A DNA stretch of 13,457 bases from DATARN01 sp036264135 (lineage in GTDB: Bacteria > Actinomycetota > Acidimicrobiia > Acidimicrobiales > Palsa-688), in contig DATARN010000239.1 of NCBI GenBank assembly GCA_036264135.1, positions 1-13,457 of the forward strand. Direction: 5' to 3'. Each line of letters starts with the position of its first letter. Position 1 is the stretch's first letter. Of the stretch, positions 1 through 5,951 are shown piece after piece. The position numbers and the translations under genes were made by a program. The notes under the pieces were generated by a model, which saw only the letters and a list, made by a program, of their open reading frames with translations, had not been told where the DNA came from and made no database searches.

Positions 1-564
1 GTCGGCCTCGTCGATCACGGCGATCTCGACGTGCGAGAGGCGCAGTGCACCTTGGTCGATCAGGTCCGTCAGGCGCCCGGGGCATGCGATGAGGACATCG
101 ACGCCGTTGCGCAACGCCGCGCGTTGCGGGCCGTAGCCGACGCCGCCATAGATCGAGGTGACCTTGGCGCCGATGGCAGCGGCCAATGGTCGGATGACCT
201 CCTCGATCTGCGCGGCGAGCTCCCGGGTCGGGACAAGGACGAGTGCGGACGGATGGGTACGCCCGCGACGTGCGCCCTGGCGGGGGCCTTGGTTCCCGTT
301 CTTTCGGGCGGCCAGTCGGGACAGGATCGCCAGGCCGAAGGCCAAGGTCTTGCCGGAGCCGGTCGGCGCCATGCCGCAGACGTCACGGCCGGCGAGGCAG
401 TCGGGCAGGGTGGCGGCCTGGATCGAGAATGGACGCTCGATCCCTCCCTGCTCGAGGACCCGACAGAGCTCCCGGCTGATGCCGAGGTCCGAGAAACGGG
501 CCGGCAGGTCGGGCGTGGGCGCATCGGGCGCGTCAGCCGCGAGGGTTGATGCAGACGTATTCAC
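1..564 (-). CDS. DEAD-box ATP-dependent RNA helicase, N-terminal part (3' end beyond window)
   Basis: The reading frame is open from a GTG at 564 down to base 1, giving 188 residues before the window cuts it. The helicase core motifs appear in order: an upstream aromatic (F24), Q motif (FSIQ, 46-49), motif I / Walker A (APTGSGKT, 66-73), motif Ia (PTREL, 112-116), motif Ib (CPGR, 161-164, where TPGR is usual) and motif II (DEAD, 185-188). These define an ATP-dependent RNA helicase that would unwind RNA duplexes in ribosome assembly or mRNA turnover. Which paralogue it is cannot be told from the first RecA-like domain. A basic stretch (about 87-105) lies between motifs I and Ia. GTG 564 is preceded by GGAG with a 4-base gap; a TTG at 582 is a possible earlier start. 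The gene is divergent from the sigma factor. Family is very sure; exact start is moderately sure. Confidence 0.93.
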   Translation of the reverse strand, partial: MNTSASTLAADAPDAPTPDLPARFSDLGISRELCRVLEQGGIERPFSIQAATLPDCLAGRDVCGMAPTGSGKTLAFGLAILSRLAARKNGNQGPRQGARRGRTHPSALVLVPTRELAAQIEEVIRPLAAAIGAKVTSIYGGVGYGPQRAALRNGVDVLIACPGRLTDLIDQGALRLSHVEIAVIDEAD

Positions 565-840
565 AAGACTCCAATCGGTCAAGGCAAAAGATGGCCGACT
601 CGATGAAGTGTCTCGTGGGCCCAGCCGGCGCAACTCGCCAGCCACCGCGGCATGAATGCACGCGATATCAACGGACAGCATAGCGGACGAAGCATTCATC
701 GACCGACCACCACGTTTCGACAGCTAGCCTGGGCGCGCCGCACATCGTCGGCAGCCCCGGCCTCTTGGCGAAAAGCAGATCCACTGCGAGCCTCGCAATC
801 GTGTGTCACGCTTCCATCGGGGATCGAGGAACGAGGGCCA
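565..840. promoter_or_regulatory. Divergent intergenic region between helicase and sigma factor genes
   Basis: This spacer lies between the start codons of two divergent genes and should hold both promoters. I see no convincing -35/-10 pair. The plus-strand frame of the sigma factor stays open back to an ATG at 652, but by my reading only about half of codons 652-840 end in G or C, against a strong G/C bias in the sigma core. The encoded residues resemble no sigma domain. I therefore treat it as non-coding, or at most a disordered N-terminal tail. Confidence 0.5.
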
Positions 841-1776
<936 letters not shown>

Positions 1777-1861
1777 CCGGGGAAAAGGAGGCTGGCGCGG
1801 CCCCAGGGCCACCGCCGTCCCGACCGAAACCCCGCCCGCCCCGACCCGCCATTGGGCCACC

Positions 1862-2263
1862 GTGGACAGCATTGCCCTCACCGTTGACACCCGGCGGCGC
1901 CAGTTCGCCGACCTGACCGACGACGTGGCGGGCTTCTGTGCCGGCCGAGGCGATGGGCTGGTGTCGGCGTTCGCCCCGCACGCCACCGCCGGGATCGCCT
2001 TGATGGAACTGGGATCGGGGTCGGAGCCGGATCTGGCCGAACTCCTGGACCGGTTGCTCCCTCGCGACGACCGCTACCGCCACCGCCACGGATCGCCCGG
2101 CCATGGTGCCGACCATCTTCTCCCCGTGCTCATCAGCCCCTCCCTGGTGCTCCCCGTGCTGGGCGGTCGGCCGCAGCTCGGCACCTGGCAGTCGGTGGTG
2201 CTGGTCGACCTGAACGGCGACAACCCGACCCGAACGGTCCGCCTGTCGTTCGTGGCCGGGTAG
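1862..2263 (+). CDS. yjbQ: YjbQ family (UPF0047) protein, secondary thiamine-phosphate synthase type
   Basis: The protein has 133 residues, about the usual size of the YjbQ/UPF0047 family. Some members have thiamine-phosphate synthase activity in E. coli, but the physiological role is unsettled. Family landmarks are the N-terminal VDTRRRQFADLTDDV strand and helix, the PHATAGI segment with the conserved His (about H40), a middle YRHRHGSPGHGADHLLP segment with further conserved His residues, the LVLPVLGGRPQLGTWQ segment and a final VRLSF strand. The start is GTG 1862, because similarity begins immediately and no upstream in-frame start exists; the ribosome site there is weak (a GGG about 5 bases upstream). 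It lies 85 bp after the sigma factor on the same strand and converges with the DNA methyltransferase, leaving 2 bp. The family is sure; the biochemical role is not. Confidence 0.9.
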   Translation: MDSIALTVDTRRRQFADLTDDVAGFCAGRGDGLVSAFAPHATAGIALMELGSGSEPDLAELLDRLLPRDDRYRHRHGSPGHGADHLLPVLISPSLVLPVLGGRPQLGTWQSVVLVDLNGDNPTRTVRLSFVAG

Positions 2264-2265
2264 GG

Positions 2266-3324
2266 CTACCGCGCAAACGTCGTCGTGTCATTGCCGAGCA
2301 GGCGGCGCACCACCGCCGGGTCGCCGGCGCAGACCAGGTATTCCACGTTGCGCATGTGCGACACCTGGCCCACCTTTTCCCCCTTCGGGTTGTGAATGCC
2401 GATCTGCGCGCCGACGTAGCGTTTCGAGTCGAACGCCAGCACCTCGACGTGTCCCCTGACCGCGGCCATGGCGACCAGGTCGTCGACGCCGACCCAGCCC
2501 TCGTTGCTGCCCGAGATGATCACCGTCGCCGCCCGGACGGTGGCGATCAGCCGGGCCAGGGCGTCGGGGGCCCGCCGGCGGTCGTTGAACACGCTCTTGG
2601 TGGCGGGATCACGGGCGTCCAGGCGCTTGCACGCCACCCCGTAGTGCGCCGGCGCATCCCACGCCACCAGGGTCTCCCACACGTGGTAGTTGGTGAAGTA
2701 GCGGTGCTGGTTGTACGGCGGGTCGAGGTAGGCCACGTCGACCTCGGGCAGGGCGGCGGCCAGCTCGACGGCGTCGCCCGCCACGGCGTGGCCCGGTCCG
2801 GGCAGCAGCGCCGGCGGGCGAAGCGTCAGCCGGTGGTAGGAGCGGGGCGCCCACTGCTTGAGATACGCCATCTGCAGCCCGGTGGTCGAGTCGACACGGT
2901 CGGCGGCCTCCAGCAGCGCCGCCAGCAGCACCGGCTCCCACGGGTGCCCGGCCCAGTGGCGGCCGATCTCGTCGCGGATGGCGTCGATCCGCCGGGCGTT
3001 GTGGGGCTGGAAGTACCGGGCGTGGCGGCTGAACGTCTCGGTCACGTAGCCGTCGGTGCCCGGCAGATCGTCGAGGTGCGCCAGCGCCTCGCCCAGCGCC
3101 GCCGGGTCGATCCCTGCGGCATCGGTGGCGATGTAGCAGTGCGCCAACACGGCGGCGTAGCGGGCCAGGTCGACCGCCCAGACCTCGGCGTGGCGACGTT
3201 TCCACTCCTGCGCCACCCGCGTCGTGCCGGTGAACAGGTCGAGGGCCGTCCGCGCTCCCGTCCGGGTGAGCAGATCACCGAGGATGGGGACCAGGCGGCG
3301 TTTGGAGCCGATGTACTTGATCAC
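2266..3324 (-). CDS. D12-class (Dam-like) DNA N6-adenine methyltransferase
   Basis: The protein has 352 residues. An N-terminal KYIGSKRRL (3-11) is the motif X region, followed by a motif I / AdoMet site (DLFTGTTRVA, 29-38, a variant of DxFxGxG) and then the catalytic motif IV DPPY (201-204) inside a typical YLDPPYNQHRYFTNYH context. Motif I preceding DPPY marks the alpha class (Dam, DpnM, FokI-type enzymes), which transfers a methyl group from S-adenosylmethionine to the N6 of adenine in a short DNA site. The site cannot be read from sequence. GTG 3322-3324 is the start, with a poor ribosome site. It sits 57 bp downstream of the ZIP transporter gene on the same strand and may be co-transcribed with it. 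No restriction endonuclease is next to it, so it looks like an orphan methyltransferase (regulatory, or a remnant of a restriction system). Confidence 0.92.
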   Translation of the reverse strand: MIKYIGSKRRLVPILGDLLTRTGARTALDLFTGTTRVAQEWKRRHAEVWAVDLARYAAVLAHCYIATDAAGIDPAALGEALAHLDDLPGTDGYVTETFSRHARYFQPHNARRIDAIRDEIGRHWAGHPWEPVLLAALLEAADRVDSTTGLQMAYLKQWAPRSYHRLTLRPPALLPGPGHAVAGDAVELAAALPEVDVAYLDPPYNQHRYFTNYHVWETLVAWDAPAHYGVACKRLDARDPATKSVFNDRRRAPDALARLIATVRAATVIISGSNEGWVGVDDLVAMAAVRGHVEVLAFDSKRYVGAQIGIHNPKGEKVGQVSHMRNVEYLVCAGDPAVVRRLLGNDTTTFAR

Positions 3325-3358
3325 GCCGTTGCAGTGTGACGCCCGGCGGCACGGCCAT

Positions 3359-3375
3359 GGCGGCTTTGCGCCGCC
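3359..3375 (-). other. GC-rich hairpin between ZIP and methyltransferase genes
   Basis: GGCGGC (3359-3364) and GCCGCC (3370-3375) form a 6-bp stem with a 5-base loop just downstream of the ZIP stop codon. No T-run follows on the minus strand, so it is not a standard intrinsic terminator. It could pause RNA polymerase, protect an mRNA end, or be chance in GC-rich DNA. Confidence 0.3.
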
Positions 3376-3381
3376 GGTTCG

Positions 3382-4275
3382 TCAGGCGCCGGCGGCCTTC
3401 AGCACCAGGTCGGTGGCGAAGCCGGCGAACATGCCGGCCAGGATTCCCCACATCAGGATCTCCTTCTGGTGCATCTTGGCGGCGACGTGCAGCAGTTGGA
3501 TGACGACGTAGAGGATGGAACCGGCGGCCAGGGCGAGGAAGGCAATGAACACCGCGTTGTTGACGAACGACTGGCCTACCAGGGTGCCGAAGAAGGTAGG
3601 GCCCCCGCCGATCAGCCCCATCACGGCCAGAAAGCCCCAGCTCGGCGGCGTCGCCTCGCCCGCCATCGGGGCCACGATGCCGAAGCCCTCGGTGGCGTTG
3701 TGCAGCCCGAAGCCGATGATCAGCATCAGGGCCAGGCTCACCTCGCCCCGGGCGGCCGACTGGCCGATGGCCAGCCCCTCGGAGAAGTTGTGCAGGCCGA
3801 TACCGAGGGCGATGAGGAAGGCCAGCCGTTCCGCCGGCGACAGGGTGCAGACTCGGACCCAGGCCCGGGCCAGCACGCCCCGGCGGGCGCCGGCCAGGTC
3901 CTCGACCGACGCCGCTCCCGGCCCGGCCGACGTCGGCGCCGGGGTGGGACGTCGCCGGGCGGCGGCGGCCATGCAACGGTCGTAGTACACCAGGCCCACC
4001 AGCCCGACGATGAGGCCGCCGCCGAACACCGCAGCCAGGCCGGCGAAGTGCGGCCAGGACGACGAGCCCTTTTGCGCCGCCAGCAGGGCATCCTCCACCG
4101 GCTGCCAGCCGTTGGTGAGGACGTCCCACAGCAGGAAGATCAACACGCCGATGGCACTGGCGTTGAGGAACGCCTTCAGCCGGGGTGCCGGCCGCCGGAT
4201 CCGACCGAGCGGCAGGCCCAGGAATATCGTGAGCCCGGCGAGGGCACCGAGCAGCAGGATGTTCCCAGAGGACAT
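3382..4275 (-). CDS. ZIP-family divalent metal cation transporter
   Basis: This is a 297-residue inner-membrane protein that would carry Zn, Fe or Mn into the cytoplasm. The two ZIP signature helices are present: LGIGLHNFSEGLAIG (H162, N163, E166) and FGLHNATEGFGI (H192, N193, E196), whose His/Asn/Glu side chains form the metal path in the family. About eight hydrophobic segments are visible, roughly at 5-24, 35-53, 78-97, 150-170, 181-200, 214-235, 239-262 and 273-293. The long loop 103-147 between the third and fourth is rich in Ala/Arg/Pro and lacks the His cluster of many ZIPs. ATG 4275 is the start, with GAAGG about 9 bases upstream; an earlier in-frame ATG exists at 4317 but gives an unhelpful polar extension. 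It is driven by its own promoter carrying a DtxR-like operator, and the adenine methyltransferase follows. The metal is not certain; the operator suggests iron or manganese. Confidence 0.92.
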   Translation of the reverse strand: MSSGNILLLGALAGLTIFLGLPLGRIRRPAPRLKAFLNASAIGVLIFLLWDVLTNGWQPVEDALLAAQKGSSSWPHFAGLAAVFGGGLIVGLVGLVYYDRCMAAAARRRPTPAPTSAGPGAASVEDLAGARRGVLARAWVRVCTLSPAERLAFLIALGIGLHNFSEGLAIGQSAARGEVSLALMLIIGFGLHNATEGFGIVAPMAGEATPPSWGFLAVMGLIGGGPTFFGTLVGQSFVNNAVFIAFLALAAGSILYVVIQLLHVAAKMHQKEILMWGILAGMFAGFATDLVLKAAGA

Positions 4276-4335
4276 GGCCGATGACCTTCGTTGAATCGTG
4301 GGATTTCTCGCCGCCACCGAAGTGACCGCGGCCCA

Positions 4336-4365
4336 TTGTTAGGCGAACCTAACATCGTTTGTCAA
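4336..4365 (-). promoter_or_regulatory. ZIP gene promoter: TTGACA -35 and TAACAA -10, 18-bp spacing
   Basis: On the minus strand a perfect TTGACA lies at 4365-4360 and TAACAA (4 of 6 to TATAAT) at 4341-4336, separated by 18 bp and pointing at the transporter start at 4275. The promoter begins only 23 bp past the stop codon of the preceding exported-protein gene. The -10 is weaker evidence than the -35. The spacer is occupied by the metal-box palindrome, the classical layout for repression. Confidence 0.7.
4337..4354. promoter_or_regulatory. DtxR/IdeR/MntR-type operator palindrome
   Basis: The half-sites TGTTAGG and CCTAACA form a perfect inverted repeat around a 4-bp centre (CGAA). On the minus strand, TTAGGTTCGCCTAAC matches the DtxR/IdeR consensus (TTAGGTTAGSCTAACCTAA) at 14 of the first 15 positions and diverges after that. 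It overlaps the -10 and fills most of the spacer of the ZIP promoter, so a metal-loaded DtxR-family repressor would shut transport off when metal is plentiful. Whether the regulator is iron-type (IdeR/DtxR) or manganese-type (MntR) cannot be told. Confidence 0.78.
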
Positions 4366-4388
4366 CCCTCGTGAACAGATTTCCGGGA

Positions 4389-4796
4389 TCAGTGGAGATG
4401 CCGGAATCGGGTGGGGAGGTGGTCGACCGTAAACGCCGCGACCACCGTGTCGGGATGGTTGTAGCTGACGTCGACGATGGCATAGCGCGCCGGGGCAGGA
4501 TTGTGGGCGCCCGTCACCGAACCGGGCGGATAGCTGCCGTCGAAGGCGAAGGCGCAGACGTCCTGGGGCGGCAGGGTTGACGAGCCATTGGGCAGGCGGG
4601 CGCGGAGGGTCGACGTGTTGAAGCGACGCACCCCCACGAGGCGGCCCTGGTGGTGCACCACGTCCTGGGCGGTGGGCAGAGCGCGGAAGCAGGCGTTGGC
4701 ACCGGTTCCCAGGGAGATCCGGCCGCCGGCGCAGCCGTAACTGGTGGCCGTCAGGACCGCCACCATGGCGAAGGCAGTCAATCGCGAGCGCCTCAC
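4389..4796 (-). CDS. Small exported protein, possible lipoprotein, of unknown function
   Basis: The protein has 135 residues and no family I recognise. The N-terminus (VRRSRLTAFAMVAVLTATSYGC) has two or three arginines, a hydrophobic core and a Cys at 22, resembling a signal peptide. The residues before the Cys (Ser-Tyr-Gly) are a poor lipobox, so cleavage as an ordinary secreted protein is equally possible. Further Cys residues lie near 36 and 79 in the exported part, and the C-terminus is His-rich (FRHLH). GTG 4796 is chosen because GAGGAGGG (4809-4802) lies 5 bases upstream and the GTG overlaps the TGA of the flippase-like gene (GTGA), which implies translational coupling. It therefore probably works at the membrane with that protein, but this is inference from layout only. 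Confidence 0.72.
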   Translation of the reverse strand: MRRSRLTAFAMVAVLTATSYGCAGGRISLGTGANACFRALPTAQDVVHHQGRLVGVRRFNTSTLRARLPNGSSTLPPQDVCAFAFDGSYPPGSVTGAHNPAPARYAIVDVSYNHPDTVVAAFTVDHLPTRFRHLH

Positions 4797-5848
4797 GCCG
4801 ACCCTCCTCGTTCGGTGCCCGGACCGGCCATGGCGGGGACCAATTCTCGCTCGACGGGACGCAGTTGCTCTCGCCGCCGCAGCGACCAGTTGGAGAGGGC
4901 CCAGGCGACCCAGCCGACGGGCAGCAGGGCCCAAAAGCTCAGCAACCGGTACAGCAGCACGGCGGCCACCGTCTGCTCCTGGCCGCCGCCGTAGGCGACC
5001 AGCCCGATGATGAGGCTGCCCTCCACCACGCCCAGGCCGCCGGGCGTAATGGGCAGGTTGGCCGCCAACTGCGAAGCGGCGTAGGTCAGCAGGAGGGCTC
5101 GCCACGGGACGGGCGCCCCGACGGCGATGAACGCCAAGATGAGGCAGGAGACGTCGAGGACCCAGTTGGCCAGGGCGTAGACGATCGCCATGACCCAGTC
5201 GGCACGGGTGGGCGAGATGGCGTTCATCCGGCTGACGAGGTCCTCGACGAGCTGGCACGGGTCGCCGGCCGGACGTTTGATCAACCGCTGGCTGAGGCGG
5301 AGGGGTCCGACCAGGTGGCGGGCGATCCAGTTTCGCCGGCTCCAGATGCCCACGATGATCGCCGCCAACAGGAGGAGGCCGAGAATCACCGTGACGAGGT
5401 TGAATCCGCTCCCCGTCCCGGCGGCGCCGGCCAGTCCCACCACCGCCAGGACCACCAGGGCGATCTGGGCCAGAGCCGCCGTGCCCACCAGGACCCACCC
5501 CGCCAGGACCTCGTCGGCGCCGCGCCGGTGGAACTGGCGGAAGGCGAAGACTCCGCTCCAGACGGGGCCGGCGGGCAGCGAGTTCTGGATGGCGTTGCCC
5601 GCGAAGGTGATCATCGCCATGGTCGGCAGCGAGATGTTCACTTCGCCCGCCAGCAAGAGGCGCCGCTGCAAGGCGGCGAAGGCCACGATGGACGCCAGTT
5701 CGACGGCCGCGGCCACCGCCAGCACCGGCCAGCGAAGGTTGTCCAGGTAGCCGGTGGCGCCCTCCAGTTCCGCCCGCTGGCCGTAGATGACATGAACGGC
5801 GAAGAGCGCCAGTCCGATGCTGGCGAGCAGGCGAACGATCCGCCACAC
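4793..5848 (-). CDS. Flippase-like integral membrane protein, LPG_synthase_TM / UPF0104 family
   Basis: This is a 351-residue polytopic membrane protein. It has the family marks: AIQNSLPAGPVWSG (86-99), an ANLPITPGGLGVVEG segment (263-277) and a late YRLLSFWALLPVG helix (300-312). About eight hydrophobic helices span 5-20, 40-60, 75-90, 115-140, 150-170, 218-245, 250-285 and 293-320. The family includes the membrane half of lysyl-phosphatidylglycerol synthase (MprF) and free-standing proteins thought to flip lipids or lipid-linked sugars. No synthase/GNAT domain is attached, so a flippase-type role is likelier than lipid aminoacylation. The start is GTG 5848, with GGAG 4 bases upstream. The frame stays open about 30 codons further, encoding a charged stretch without an ATG/GTG/TTG. 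Its stop overlaps the start of the small exported protein. The substrate is unknown. Confidence 0.87.
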   Translation of the reverse strand: MWRIVRLLASIGLALFAVHVIYGQRAELEGATGYLDNLRWPVLAVAAAVELASIVAFAALQRRLLLAGEVNISLPTMAMITFAGNAIQNSLPAGPVWSGVFAFRQFHRRGADEVLAGWVLVGTAALAQIALVVLAVVGLAGAAGTGSGFNLVTVILGLLLLAAIIVGIWSRRNWIARHLVGPLRLSQRLIKRPAGDPCQLVEDLVSRMNAISPTRADWVMAIVYALANWVLDVSCLILAFIAVGAPVPWRALLLTYAASQLAANLPITPGGLGVVEGSLIIGLVAYGGGQEQTVAAVLLYRLLSFWALLPVGWVAWALSNWSLRRREQLRPVERELVPAMAGPGTERGGSA

Positions 5849-5951
5849 CCGGCTCCGCTGCTTGCGGGCGGCACGACGGTCTTTTTCCGGCGACTGGTTG
5901 GGCGGCGACGGGTCAATCGAGGCGATGTCACGATGATGTCACCGGCGGCAC
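5849..5951. other. Spacer between chromosomal-type genes and the transfer module
   Basis: This 103-bp gap separates the relaxase stop from the flippase-like gene, both on the minus strand. It contains two copies of GATGTCAC (5924-5931 and 5935-5942) spaced 11 bp, about one helical turn. No T-run terminator, tRNA end or integrase site is visible. It is the point where gene content changes from housekeeping-like to conjugation. Confidence 0.4.

Noticed and set aside
1798..1813. GGCCC/GGGCC hairpin after the sigma factor as a terminator
   Set aside because: The loop is only two bases and no T-run follows; likely chance in GC-rich sequence.
3275..4336. 353-residue minus-strand frame overlapping the ZIP gene
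   Set aside because: It is offset from the ZIP frame that carries the HNFSEG and HNATEG motifs and transmembrane pattern; it shows neither.
4389..5846. A single 485-residue minus-strand frame across two genes
   Set aside because: Its first two thirds are out of frame with the clear membrane-protein reading (4793-5848) and are Arg/Pro/Gly-rich. Only its last 135 codons are the real exported-protein gene, with its own ribosome site.
5638..5931. Alternative N-terminus of the flippase-like gene from the ATG at 5931
   Set aside because: It is in a different frame and would need a frameshift to reach the membrane domain; GTG 5848 explains the gene without one.
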